Origin: Blastococcus sp. TML/M2B
Lineage (GTDB): Bacteria > Actinomycetota > Actinomycetes > Mycobacteriales > Geodermatophilaceae
Assembly: GCF_016612865.1 (NCBI RefSeq)
Contig: NZ_JAENZZ010000001.1
Location: forward strand, 434,001-498,000
Length of the DNA: 64,000 bases
Direction: 5' to 3'
Shown: positions 34,339 through 45,661 of the stretch, in pieces
Position numbering within the stretch: position 1 is the stretch's first letter
Layout: the number at the start of each line of letters is the position of its first letter
The notes under the pieces: generated by a model
The model's database searches: none
Told to the model about the DNA's origin: nothing
The model's input: the letters and a program-made list of their open reading frames with translations, nothing else
Position numbers and translations under genes: made by a program

Positions 34339-36999
34339 TCAGGCCCTCGGGCTGCTGATGACGACGGTCGTCCCGGCGGGGCTGGGGGTCGCGGTGACGT
34401 CGGCGAAGGAGCTCATCAGGGTGGAGCCGCGGCCGCGGTCCATGCTCGGCACCCGCTCCCGCCACTGCCCGAAGTCGCGCACGGTGATCTCCAGCCGCTC
34501 CCCGCGGGTGGCGACGGCGACCTCGACGAACGGCTCGGTCGGCTCCTGGGCGTGCTCGATCGCGTTCGTCACGGCCTCGCCGGCCGCCAGCAGCAGGTCG
34601 TAGGCCCGGTCCGGGTCGACGCCGGCGGCGTCCAGCGCCCCGCGCAGCGCGCGGCGCAGCACCACCACCGAGGTCGGCTCCGACGGCAGCCGCCAGCTGG
34701 CCAGCAGCCGGACCGGCTCGCGGTCGGCCGCGGCCGGCGGGGTCGCGGGCGGCGCGGGCCGGGGGAGGGGCGCCGGCACCGGCGGGGCGGGAGCCGGTGC
34801 GAGCCCGGCGGCCTCGGCGATCGCGCCGAGCCGGATCGGCGCCGTCCGGCAGGTGCTCCGCTCCAGCGCGACCCGTACCCGGGCGATCAGCTCGTCGGCG
34901 CGGAACGGCTTGGCGAGGTAGTCGTCGGCGCCGGCCTCCAGGCCCTCGACCGACGCCTCCTGCCCGGCGCGCGCGGTCAGCATGACCACCGGGATGTGCT
35001 GGGTGGCGGGGTTCGCGCGCAGGGCGCGCAGCAGCTCGAAGCCGTCCACCCGCGGCATCATCACGTCGGTGAGCACGAGGTCGGGCTGCCGCTCGGCGAC
35101 CGCCTGGAGCGCCTCCTCGCCGTTGGCCGTGGTGCGGACCGACCAGTGCGCGCCCAGCAACCGGGCCAGGTAGCCGCGCATGTCGGCGTTGTCGTCGACG
35201 ACCAGCAGCTCGGCCGCCCCCGCGGGCGCGGCCGCCGGCCCGCCCGGCCGGGAGGTGTCGGCCGCCCAGCTCGCCGCCTCGCCGCGCGCGGCGTCGGAGG
35301 GGCGGGCCGGTCCGTCGGTGTCGGCGCCGTCGGCGGTGCCGTAGGGCAGGGTCACGGTGAAGGCGCTGCCGCGGCCCGGCTCGCTCGTCACCGCGACCGT
35401 GCCGCCGTGCAAGGCGGCCAGCTCCTGCACCAGGGCCAGCCCGATGCCGGTGCCCTCCCGGGTGCGGGCGACGGCCCCGGGGACGCGGTGGAAGCGCTCG
35501 AACAGGTGCGGCAGCTCCTCGGCGACGATGCCCACCCCGGTGTCGCGGACGGTGAGCGAGAAGCCGGCGTCGTCCGAGCGGAGCACGACGTCGATGCCGC
35601 CGACGAACGTGTACTTGACCGCGTTCGCCAGCAGGTTGACGACGATCTTCTCCCACATGCGCGGGTCGACGTGCGCCGTCCGGGCCGGCGGCGGGCAGTC
35701 GACGGACAGCCGCAGCCCGGCCCGCTCGGCCGCGGCGCGGAAGATCCCGGCGAGCTCGGCGGTGAAGGTGGCGACGTCGGTCGGCACGCGCACCGGGGTC
35801 GCCCGGCCGGCCTCGATGCCGGCGAAGTCGAGCAGGTCGTTGACCAGCCGCTGGAGGCGCTGGCCGTTGCGCAGCGCGAGCTCGAGCTCCTCCCGGGCGG
35901 CGGCGGGCAGCGGTTCCCGGGAGTCGGCCAGGACGTCGCCGATCGGGCCCAGCAGCAGGGTGAGCGGCGTCCGCAGCTCATGGCTCACGTCGGAGAAGAA
36001 GGTCGTCTTGGCGCGGTCGAGCTCGGCGAGCGACTCGGCCCGCCGCCGCTCGGTCTCGAACGCCCGGTTGTTGACGACGGCGCCGGCGAACTGGGCGGCC
36101 ACCAGCTCGTGGAAGCTCCGGTACTCCTCGTCGAGGGCGAGGTTGGGGCTCCGCCCGGCGAGCAGGAGGCCCAGGGGTTCGCCGTCCCGGCCTGCCGAGA
36201 GGGGGAGGACGACGGCGTCGGTCACGCGGTCGCCCCACGGTCCGCCCGCGACGCCCAGCGCCTCGACGACCCCCGCCAGGTCGGCCTCGGTGACCGCCGT
36301 CGCGGGCAGCAGCCCGGCGTCGCAGCCGACCGCGGCGACCCGGTCGAACCCGGTGCCACCGGATGTGGAGAGGTAGACGGCGGCGACCGGCACGTCGAGC
36401 GGGTCGTCCCCGAGGGTGGCGCACATGGCGCTGACGACGTCCCGCTCCGCGCCGAGCCGGCCGCCCACGGTGGCCAGCTCGTGCAGCAACGCCTGGCGGC
36501 GCGAGCCGAGGACCTCCCCGGTCACCTCGGTGCAGACCGCGTGCATGCCCGCGACCAGGCCGTCGTCGTCGAAGGCCGGGGCGTGGGAGACGGTGAAGTA
36601 GGTCTCCTCGCGGTAGCCGGCGCGCTCGAGGAGCAGCAACAGCCCCGGCAGCCAGGAGGCCTCGAGCGTGGTCATCGCGTGCTCGATCGGCGGGCCGAGC
36701 GCGTCCCACCCCTCGGCCAGCGTGGCGCGGATGTCCGCGCCGATCGCCGGGTGCTTCGCCCCGATGAAGGGCGCGTAGGCGTCGTTGTAGAACTGGGTGA
36801 ACTCCGGCCCCCAGGTGAGGACCATGGGGAACCGGGAGACCAGCACGGTGCGCACCGCGAAGCGCAGGCTGGCCGGCCAGCTCTCCACCGGTCCGACCGG
36901 GGTCGCCGCCCAGTCGAGGGCAGCCATGATGCGGCCCGCCTCGCCGCCGGCTGCGAACAGCCGGTCCGGCGCGGCGGCGCCGTCGGGTCCTGGGATCAC
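34339..36999 (-). CDS. Hybrid sensor kinase: PAS-GAF-HisKA-HATPase-REC-(RsbW-like HATPase)
   Basis: An 886-residue soluble multidomain signalling protein. Order: PAS-like sensor (30-165), GAF-like (165-320), HisKA with FFSDVSHELRTPLTLLLG (phospho-His), HATPase with NLLANAVKYT, DTGVGI and GTGIGLALV, a receiver domain with VVDDNADMRGYL, LVLTDVMMPRVDG (phospho-Asp) and AKPF, and a second, RsbW-type ATPase at the C-terminus (AYDLLLAAGEAVTNAIEHAQ). No transmembrane helices are present, so it senses a cytosolic cue. The C-terminal module suggests control of an anti-sigma/anti-anti-sigma network. GTG 36999 starts three bases after the serC stop. Confidence 0.9.
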   Translation of the reverse strand: MIPGPDGAAAPDRLFAAGGEAGRIMAALDWAATPVGPVESWPASLRFAVRTVLVSRFPMVLTWGPEFTQFYNDAYAPFIGAKHPAIGADIRATLAEGWDALGPPIEHAMTTLEASWLPGLLLLLERAGYREETYFTVSHAPAFDDDGLVAGMHAVCTEVTGEVLGSRRQALLHELATVGGRLGAERDVVSAMCATLGDDPLDVPVAAVYLSTSGGTGFDRVAAVGCDAGLLPATAVTEADLAGVVEALGVAGGPWGDRVTDAVVLPLSAGRDGEPLGLLLAGRSPNLALDEEYRSFHELVAAQFAGAVVNNRAFETERRRAESLAELDRAKTTFFSDVSHELRTPLTLLLGPIGDVLADSREPLPAAAREELELALRNGQRLQRLVNDLLDFAGIEAGRATPVRVPTDVATFTAELAGIFRAAAERAGLRLSVDCPPPARTAHVDPRMWEKIVVNLLANAVKYTFVGGIDVVLRSDDAGFSLTVRDTGVGIVAEELPHLFERFHRVPGAVARTREGTGIGLALVQELAALHGGTVAVTSEPGRGSAFTVTLPYGTADGADTDGPARPSDAARGEAASWAADTSRPGGPAAAPAGAAELLVVDDNADMRGYLARLLGAHWSVRTTANGEEALQAVAERQPDLVLTDVMMPRVDGFELLRALRANPATQHIPVVMLTARAGQEASVEGLEAGADDYLAKPFRADELIARVRVALERSTCRTAPIRLGAIAEAAGLAPAPAPPVPAPLPRPAPPATPPAAADREPVRLLASWRLPSEPTSVVVLRRALRGALDAAGVDPDRAYDLLLAAGEAVTNAIEHAQEPTEPFVEVAVATRGERLEITVRDFGQWRERVPSMDRGRGSTLMSSFADVTATPSPAGTTVVISSPRA

Positions 37000-37002
37000 G
37001 CG

Positions 37003-39344
<2,342 letters not shown>

Positions 39345-39512
39345 CTCGGCTGCTCCTCTGCGCGCGGGACCCTGACCCGCGGGTCGCGCGGGGCACGGGA
39401 TTGCCTGTCGACACTAGGCCGTCGGGACGCCCCCGGCGCAAGTGGGGGCCCCGCCCTGAGCTGCGGAGAGCTCCTCCGAGCCGACCGGCCCGTGCGGTGT
39501 CAGCATGGCGGG

Positions 39513-40160
39513 GTGCCCGACCTCTCCCGCATGCGCAACGACTACACCCTCGGCCGGCTCGGTGAGGCCGACCTCGCCGCCACCTGGGTGGAGCAGTTCG
39601 ACCGCTGGTTCGCCGACACCGTGGCCGCGGAGATCCCCGAGCCCAACGCCGTCGTGGTCGCCACCGCCGACGCCGACGGCGCCCCCGACGCCCGCATCGT
39701 GCTGATGAAGGGCTACGACGAGGTCGGGATCGTGTTCGGCACCAGCTACGCCTCGGCAAAGGGCGCGCAGCTGGCGGCGAACCCCCGGGCGGCGCTGGTC
39801 TTCCCGTGGCACGCGCTGCAGCGGCAGGTGCGCATCACCGGCGCCGTGGAGCGGATCGGGGACACCGCCTCCGACGCGCTGTGGGACCCGCGGCCTCGCG
39901 GCTCGCAGCTGGCCGCGGCGGCGTCGGTGCAGTCCACCGTCGTCGAGTCGCGGCAGGAGCTGGAGGAGCGGGTGCGCCGGCTGGACGAGCAGACGCCCGA
40001 GGGGAAGGTGCCGCGGCCGGCCGCCTGGGGCGGGTACCGGGTGCTCCCCGAGGTCGTGGAGTTCTGGCAGGGCGGCGCCGACCGGCTGCACGACCGCCTG
40101 CGCTTCGTGCGCGACGACGAGGAGGGCGGGGGCTGGATCGTCCAGCGGCTCGCCCCGTGA
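39513..40160 (+). CDS. pdxH: Pyridoxamine 5'-phosphate oxidase
   Basis: A 215-residue FMN-dependent oxidase that makes pyridoxal 5'-phosphate from the pyridoxine or pyridoxamine form. The N-terminal substrate-recognition segment is LSRMRNDYTLGRLGEADLAA. FMN binding appears as DARIVLMKGYDEVGIVFGTS, PRAALVFPWHALQRQVRITG and SQLAAAASVQSTVV. The C-terminal dimerisation motif is EVVEFWQGGADRLHDRLRF. GTG 39513 is preferred; the nearby ATG at 39505 is in another frame. It is divergent from citrate synthase, a neighbour relation also seen in other actinobacteria. PLP made here would serve SerC upstream. Confidence 0.93.
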   Translation: MPDLSRMRNDYTLGRLGEADLAATWVEQFDRWFADTVAAEIPEPNAVVVATADADGAPDARIVLMKGYDEVGIVFGTSYASAKGAQLAANPRAALVFPWHALQRQVRITGAVERIGDTASDALWDPRPRGSQLAAAASVQSTVVESRQELEERVRRLDEQTPEGKVPRPAAWGGYRVLPEVVEFWQGGADRLHDRLRFVRDDEEGGGWIVQRLAP

Positions 40161-40182
40161 GCGGCAGCGCACTGATGACGCC

Positions 40183-41467
40183 GTGAGCGAGCCGCACGAG
40201 GAGGTCCAGCAGGCTCCCCGGCGGCGTTCCTGGGCGATCGACACCACGCCGCTGCGCAACCCCGCCTACCGGCGGCTGTTCTGGGGTGTGGCCGCGACGA
40301 TGCTCGGCCAGCAGATGACGCTGGTCGCCGTCCCGTTCCAGGTCTACGCGCTGACCGGCGACTCGCTCATGGTCGGCGTGACGTCGATCGTCGCGCTGGT
40401 CCCGCTGATCGTCTTCGGCCTGCTCGGCGGCGCCATCGCCGACTCGATGGACCGCCGCACGCTCATGCTCATCACCTCCGCGGGGGGCCGCGGTGACCAG
40501 CGCGCTGCTGGCGGTGCAGGCCCTGCTCCCGGGCGAGGGCAACCTGGTCGTGCTGTGGGTGCTGACCGCCTGCGTCTCCGGGTTCGCGGCGGTCAACCAG
40601 CCGACGCGCAGCGCCGCGATCCCGGCGATCGTCGGTGCCGCGGGCGTGCCGGCGGCCAACGCGCTGTCCATGACGGTGCGCCAGGCCGGCGTGATCGTCG
40701 GCCCGCTGCTGGCCGGGGTGCTCATCGGGATGGGTGAGCTGTTCCTCGCCTACGCGATCGACGCGCTGGGGTTCCTGGTCGCCGCGCTGCTGCTGCGCGG
40801 GCTGCCCTCGCTGCCGCCCGGGCGGAACGCCGGACCGCTGCGGCTCGGGGCGGCGATCCGGGGCGTGGGGGAGGGCTTCGTCTTCCTGCGCACCCAGCCG
40901 GTGCTGCTCATGACGTTCGTCGTCGACATCGTCGCGATGTGCTTCGCCTGGCCCCAGGCGGTGTTCCCCGAGCTGTCGGAGACCCGGTTCACCGACTCCC
41001 CGAACGCGCTGGGGTGGCTGTTCGCCGGCGTCTCGATCGGTGCCCTGCTCATGGGGCTGACCTCGGGCTGGGTCTCCCGGGTCGACCGGCAGGGCGCCGT
41101 CGTGCTCGCGGCCATCGCGGTCTGGGGTGTGGCGATCGTGGGGTTCGGCTGGGCGCACTCGCTGTGGCTGGCGGTGCTCTGCCTGGCCGTGGCCGGCGCC
41201 GGGGACATGGTGAGCGCGGTGCTCCGCTCGTCGATGCTGCAGCTGGCCGCGCCCGAGGAGATGCGCGGCCGGATGCAGGGCGTGTTCATCGTCGTCGTCG
41301 CCGGGGGGCCGCGGCTGGGCGACCTGCGCGCCGGGGCGCTGGCCAGCGCGGCGTCGGTGAGCGTGGCGATGGTGTCCGGCGGCGTCGTCGTCGTGGTCGC
41401 CATGGCGCTGGTCGCGCTGCTCGTGCCCTCGTTCTGGCTCTTCCGGGCGTCCCGCTCGGCGGTCTGA
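40183..41467 (+). pseudogene. MFS transporter, frameshifted
   Basis: Two frames join to an approximately 427-residue major facilitator. The first part contains TTPLRNPAYRRLFWGVAATM and the helix 2-3 loop AIADSMDRRTLMLITSAG. The second part starts around AVTSALLAVQALLPGEGN and continues to FWLFRASRSAV, with the family segments VNQPTRSAAIPAIVGAAGVP and SMTVRQAGVIVGPLLAG. Six Gs at 40482-40487 where five are expected cause the shift. GTG 40183 is the start, 22 bp after pdxH, so the pair is likely cotranscribed. Substrate unknown. The intact second half argues for a recent lesion or sequencing artefact. Confidence 0.88.
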
Positions 41468-41484
41468 GCCGGCGGCTGCTGCGT

Positions 41485-41542
41485 CGAGGGCGGGGTTGCG
41501 GGGCTTCGCAGGCGTCGCCGGACCCCGCAAAGCCCGCCCTCG
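41485..41542. terminator. Strong bidirectional hairpin after the MFS gene
   Basis: Arms at 41485-41503 and 41523-41542 pair over about 16 bp (CGAGGGCGGG and GCGGGG against CCCCGC and CCCGCCCTCG), with a small internal mismatch between them and a 19-base loop. It sits 18 bp after the MFS stop in a convergent gap, so it could stop transcription from either side. There is no T tract. Confidence 0.6.
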
Positions 41543-41573
41543 CGTCAGGCGGCGGCGCGCCAGGCGGACGGCC

Positions 41574-41633
41574 CCAACTGCGGGGAAGTCGGGCCCGGGG
41601 GGCGTCGCGGAGGGCCAGGTTCCCCGCAGTTGG
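41574..41633. repeat. Perfect 14-bp inverted repeat in convergent intergenic gap
   Basis: CCAACTGCGGGGAA at 41574-41587 is exactly mirrored at 41620-41633 with a 32-base loop that is itself GC-rich. It lies between the 3' ends of the MFS and udgX genes, 16 bp from the udgX stop. It could be a second terminator or a dispersed palindromic repeat. Confidence 0.75.
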
Positions 41634-41648
41634 CGGCAGCGAGGCGCG

Positions 41649-42338
41649 TCAGGCGAGGGCGCCGGCGACGACCCGCAGGTCGGCGACCAGGGCGTCGAAG
41701 GCGGCGGCGCGGGCGTCGTCCGGCGTGCGCAGGACCGCCGAGGGGTGCGCCGTCGCGAGCACCCAGGTCTGCGCCGGCGCGGCCTCGTCCGGCTCGTCGT
41801 CGTCCGCCTCGTCGGTGACCGGCGGCGGGGGCAGGCCGGGCAGCTCGAAGGGCAGCAGCCGGCCGCGGTCGGCGGTGATCCGGAAGGACGGCGCGATCAG
41901 CGCCTTGGCCGCCGTCGCACCGAGGGCCACCACCACCTCGGGCCGGAGGACGGCGAGCTCCGCGTGCCACCACGGCGCGCAGGCCCGCAGGTGCTCGGCA
42001 CCCGGGCTCTGGTGGATCCGCCGCTTGCCCTTCTGCGTGAACCGGAAGTGCTTCACGGCGTTCGTGACGTAGGCGTCGTCGCGCTCGATGCCGGCGTCGA
42101 CCAGCGCGCGGTCCAGCAGCTTCCCGGCGGGGCCGACGAACGGCTCGCCGGTGCGGTCCTCGTGGTCGCCGGGCTGCTCGCCGACGAGCACGATCCGCGC
42201 CGTCGGCGGCCCGGAGCCGAACACCGTCTGCGTCGCGGGCTCCCACAGCTCGCACGCCCGGCAGCCGGCCGCGGCGGATGCCAGGCCGTCGAGGCCGACC
42301 CCGGTGGGGGGCTGCGCGGTCCCGTTCGGCTCGGCCAT
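41649..42338 (-). CDS. udgX: UdgX-type uracil-DNA glycosylase/binding protein
   Basis: A 229-residue member of the UdgX subgroup of family 4-like uracil-DNA glycosylases. It has GEQPGDHEDRTGEPFVGPAG (motif A) and, critically, the insertion KRRIHQSPG, the R-loop whose His forms the covalent adduct with uracil-containing DNA in Mycobacterium smegmatis UdgX. The final motif is ATAHPSAVLR. Cys residues in GCRACELW and HLRACAPWW fit part of an iron-sulfur site. ATG 42338 is the start. UdgX binds abasic DNA irreversibly after excising uracil, an unusual repair strategy. The gene is divergent from the NatA-like ATPase gene. Confidence 0.9.
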   Translation of the reverse strand: MAEPNGTAQPPTGVGLDGLASAAAGCRACELWEPATQTVFGSGPPTARIVLVGEQPGDHEDRTGEPFVGPAGKLLDRALVDAGIERDDAYVTNAVKHFRFTQKGKRRIHQSPGAEHLRACAPWWHAELAVLRPEVVVALGATAAKALIAPSFRITADRGRLLPFELPGLPPPPVTDEADDDEPDEAAPAQTWVLATAHPSAVLRTPDDARAAAFDALVADLRVVAGALA

Positions 42339-42462
42339 GCACCGATGACACCGCAGGTCGGGGCGGCGCGCGAGGGGAGCCGGCGAGATTGCGGACGATG
42401 CCGTCCGGTCAGGGGCGGCCGATACGGTTCGGCAGCAGCCATCCACGACGGCAGGAGGACAG

Positions 42463-43377
42463 GTGCTCGAGTTCGACGGGCTCCACAAGAGCTTCGGCGA
42501 CGTCCGGGTCCTGGAGGGTGTCGGCTTCGGCGTCGCCCCCGGCTCGATGTTCGGCTTCTGCGGCTCCAACGGGGCCGGGAAGACGACCACGATGCGGATC
42601 GCGATGGGTCTCGTCCGCGCCGACGCAGGCGAGGTGCGCTGGCAGGGCCGGCCGCTGGACCAGGCCACCCGCCGCCGGGTGGGTTACATGCCCGAGGAAC
42701 GCGGGCTCTACCCGAAGATGAAGGTCGGGGAGCAGGTCGCCTACTTCGGCAAGCTGCACGGCCTCGGGGCCGCCGCTGCCGCGAAGGCCTCCGACGAGTG
42801 GCTCGAGCGGCTCGGTCTGGGCGCCCGCCGCGGGGACGCGGTGGAGAAGCTGTCCCTGGGCAACCAGCAGCGCGTCCAGCTCGCCGCCGCGCTGGTCAGC
42901 CGGCCGGAGGTGCTGATCCTCGACGAGCCGTTCTCCGGGCTCGACCCGATCGGCGTCGACTCGCTCGCCGAGGCGCTGCTGGACCAGGCTCGCGCCGGCG
43001 TCCCGGTCGTGTTCTCCAGCCATCAGCTCGACCTGGTGGAGCGCCTGTGCGACTCCGTCGGCATCCTCGCCCGCGGTCGGATGGTCGCCACCGGCACCGT
43101 CGAGGAGCTGCGCCGCCGCGAGGCCGGCCGGCTGCTCCGGGTCGTGACCCCCGACCCGGCGTCGTCCTGGGCCGGGGCGCTGCCCGGCGTCCGGGTGGTG
43201 TCGGACCGGGCCGGCGACGCGCTGCTGGAGCTGGACGCCGGCACCGACGACCAGTCCGTCCTCGCGGCCGCGCTGCGCACCGGCCGGGTGGAGCACTTCG
43301 CCTGGCAGCAGCCCACCCTGGTCGAGCTGTTCCGCGGTGCCGTGGCGGCGCCCGCCGCCGAGGAGGTGGCCGCGTGA
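42463..43377 (+). CDS. ABC transporter ATP-binding protein (NatA-like)
   Basis: A 304-residue nucleotide-binding subunit. Walker A is GSNGAGKTTTMR, the Q-loop region YMPEERGLYPKMKV (the YMPEERGLY form typical of the Na+ efflux/DUF4162 group), signature LSLGNQQRVQLA, Walker B VLILDEPFSGLDP and the H-loop VFSSHQLDLVE. A C-terminal accessory domain of 80 residues follows. GTG 42463 has AGGAGG four bases upstream. The stop overlaps the permease GTG. With the adjacent permease it forms an exporter of the NatAB type; sodium, lipid or peptide are candidate cargoes. Confidence 0.93.
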   Translation: MLEFDGLHKSFGDVRVLEGVGFGVAPGSMFGFCGSNGAGKTTTMRIAMGLVRADAGEVRWQGRPLDQATRRRVGYMPEERGLYPKMKVGEQVAYFGKLHGLGAAAAAKASDEWLERLGLGARRGDAVEKLSLGNQQRVQLAAALVSRPEVLILDEPFSGLDPIGVDSLAEALLDQARAGVPVVFSSHQLDLVERLCDSVGILARGRMVATGTVEELRRREAGRLLRVVTPDPASSWAGALPGVRVVSDRAGDALLELDAGTDDQSVLAAALRTGRVEHFAWQQPTLVELFRGAVAAPAAEEVAA

Positions 43378-44558
43378 CCGAGACCCGCGACCCGTCCTCC
43401 GCCGGCCTCGTCCGGCTGGTCGCCGCCCGCGAGGTGGCCACCCGCATCCGCGACAAGAGCTTCATCATCAGCTCCGTCGTCATCCTGGTGCTGATCGTCG
43501 GCGTGATGGTGTTCCAGGTCCTGGTCGGCTCCGGCGACGAGGAGCGGCGGGTCGGCCTGGTCGGGGGTGACGCCGCGCTGACCGCCGCGCTCGAGGCGCA
43601 GGGCGAGGCGCTCGAGGTCGAGGTGGCCGTCGTGGACCTCGACGACGAGGCGGCGGCCCGGACGGCGGTCGACGACGAGGACGTCGACGCCGCGCTGCTG
43701 GCCGGGAGCGACCCGGAGCTGCTCGTCCTCGACTCCGCCGACGGCACGCTCGAGGCGATCGTGAACGGCGCCGTGGCGCAGCTGGCGATCGCCGAGCAGC
43801 TCGCCGAGGCCGGCGTGGCCGAGCTCGCCGTGCCCGAGGTGACCGTGACGGCCACCGACGCCGACGCCGCGGCCGATCAGCAGCGCGTCATCGCCGCGAT
43901 CTTCGGCGTGGTGATCCTCTACAGCCTGCTCATCCTCTTCGGCCAGTTCATCGCGCAGGGCGTGGTGGAGGAGAAGGCCAGCCGGGTGGTGGAGCTGCTG
44001 CTGGCCACCATGCGCCCGTGGCAGCTGCTGGCCGGCAAGATCATCGGCCTCGGCGTCCTGGCGCTCGGGCAGATGGTGCTCATCGGCGCTGTCGCCGTCG
44101 GGGCGGCGCTGGCCTTCGACGTCGTCGAGGTCCCCGGCGACCTGATCGGCACGGTCGGGATCGTCATCGCCTGGTTCCTGCTGGGCTACGCCTGGTACGC
44201 GGCCGTCTTCGCGGTGGCCGCGTCGCTGGTCAGCCGCCAGGAGGACCTCGCCACCGTGCTCATGCCGACGTCGGCGGTGCTCATCGTCGCCTTCGTCATC
44301 GGCATCCAGGCGGCGGGGGACCCGGACGGCGCGCTGGCGCGGATCACCTCGCTGGTGCCCGGCCTCTCGCCGCTGGTCATGCCGGTCCGGCAGGCGGCGG
44401 GCGACGTGCCGCTGTGGGAGCTGGGGCTGGCCGTCGTCCTCATGGTCGTGGCGATCGGGCTGGTCGTCCGGCTGGGCGGCCGGATCTACGCCGGAGCGCT
44501 GCTGCGCACCGGCGGGAAGCTGAAGATGCGCGAGGCCCTGGCCGCCGAGCGCGTGTGA
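43374..44558 (+). CDS. ABC-2 type permease (NatB-like)
   Basis: A 394-residue membrane subunit. An N-terminal helix (FIISSVVILVLIVGVMVFQV) is followed by a large extracytoplasmic acidic domain of about 140 residues (RRVGLVGGDAALTAALEAQG through ATDADAAADQQRV). Then come five or six helices including ILYSLLILFGQFIAQGVVEE, with the ABC-2 segment VEEKASRVVELLLATMRPWQ. GTG 43374 overlaps the ATPase stop (GTGA). Domain order matches NatB and related DUF-type exporters. The periplasmic-side domain probably recognises the cargo, which is unknown. Confidence 0.9.
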   Translation: MTETRDPSSAGLVRLVAAREVATRIRDKSFIISSVVILVLIVGVMVFQVLVGSGDEERRVGLVGGDAALTAALEAQGEALEVEVAVVDLDDEAAARTAVDDEDVDAALLAGSDPELLVLDSADGTLEAIVNGAVAQLAIAEQLAEAGVAELAVPEVTVTATDADAAADQQRVIAAIFGVVILYSLLILFGQFIAQGVVEEKASRVVELLLATMRPWQLLAGKIIGLGVLALGQMVLIGAVAVGAALAFDVVEVPGDLIGTVGIVIAWFLLGYAWYAAVFAVAASLVSRQEDLATVLMPTSAVLIVAFVIGIQAAGDPDGALARITSLVPGLSPLVMPVRQAAGDVPLWELGLAVVLMVVAIGLVVRLGGRIYAGALLRTGGKLKMREALAAERV

Positions 44559-44596
44559 GCCGGTTCGTCGCCGTGGCGCCCGGGTAGCCGGGCGTC

Positions 44597-45577
44597 ATGG
44601 CGATGCAGCTGGGCTACACGATGATGACCGAGCAGGCCGGACCGAAGGACCTGGTCCGCCACGTGGTGGGCGCCGAGGAGGTCGGCTTCGACTTCTCGGT
44701 GAGCAGCGACCACTACTTCCCGTGGCTGGACGAGATGGGCCACTCGCCGCACGCCTGGACGGTGCTCGGCGCCGCCGCGCAGGCCACCAGCCGCATCCCG
44801 CTCATGACGTACGTGACCTGCCCGTCGTTCCGCTACCACCCGGCCGTCGTGGCGCAGAAGGCCGCGACCCTGCAGATCCTGTCCGACGGCCGGTTCACGC
44901 TGGGCCTGGGCGCCGGCGAGAACCTCAACGAGCACGTCGTCGGCGCCGGCTGGCCGCCGGCCGACGTCCGCCAGGAGATGCTGGAGGAGGGCCTGCACAT
45001 CATCCGCGAGCTCTTCGACGGCGAGGGCTACACCAACTTCCGCGGCGAGCACTTCGACGTCGAGTCGGCCAAGCTCTGGGACCTGCCCGAGAAGCGGGTG
45101 CCGATCGGGGTGGCGTCGGGCGGGAAGCAGGCCTCGACGATCGCCGGTCAGCTGGCCGACGCGCTCATCGCGACCGAGCCGAAGGCCGAGCTGATCGAGG
45201 CCTTCGACGCCGCCGGCGGCGCCGGCAAGCCGCGGATCGCGCAGATGCCGATCAGCTACGGCACCGACAAGGCCGCGGCGGTCACCCGGGCGCACACGCT
45301 GTTCCGCTGGTTCGGCTTCGGCTGGAAGGTCAACGCCGAGCTGCCCGGGCCCAGCGCTTTCGACGCGGCCGCCCAGTTCGTCCGCGAGGAGGACGTCGCC
45401 GACAGCATCCCGTGCGGGGACGACGTCGAGGCGGTGATCGAGGCCGCGAAGGAGTACGCCGAGGCCGGCTTCACCCACCTGGCGCTGGTGCAGATCGGCG
45501 GCGACCAGCAGGAGCCCTACCTGGAGTGGACCCGCAGCACCCTGCTGCCGGCCTGGCGGGAGGCGTTCGGGGGCTGA
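44597..45577 (+). CDS. F420-dependent LLM-class oxidoreductase (TIGR03557-like)
   Basis: A 326-residue luciferase-like TIM-barrel enzyme of the F420-dependent class. Recognisable stretches are MQLGYTMMTEQAGPKDLVRH, FSVSSDHYFPWLDEMGHSP, LMTYVTCPSFRYHPAVVAQK and LGLGAGENLNEHVVG, the last being the conserved F420-binding glycine-rich loop. These resemble the F420-dependent glucose-6-phosphate dehydrogenase relatives. ATG 44597 lies 38 bp after the permease gene. The reduced substrate cannot be predicted. The presence of this class implies the host makes coenzyme F420, as is usual in actinobacteria. Confidence 0.88.
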   Translation: MAMQLGYTMMTEQAGPKDLVRHVVGAEEVGFDFSVSSDHYFPWLDEMGHSPHAWTVLGAAAQATSRIPLMTYVTCPSFRYHPAVVAQKAATLQILSDGRFTLGLGAGENLNEHVVGAGWPPADVRQEMLEEGLHIIRELFDGEGYTNFRGEHFDVESAKLWDLPEKRVPIGVASGGKQASTIAGQLADALIATEPKAELIEAFDAAGGAGKPRIAQMPISYGTDKAAAVTRAHTLFRWFGFGWKVNAELPGPSAFDAAAQFVREEDVADSIPCGDDVEAVIEAAKEYAEAGFTHLALVQIGGDQQEPYLEWTRSTLLPAWREAFGG

Positions 45578-45661
45578 CCGGGCCGGCCGTCCCTCCCGTT
45601 GGGGTGAGGTCACCCCTGCGGGCGGCGCGCGAGCAGGGGAGTCGCCGGAATCATCGGCGGC

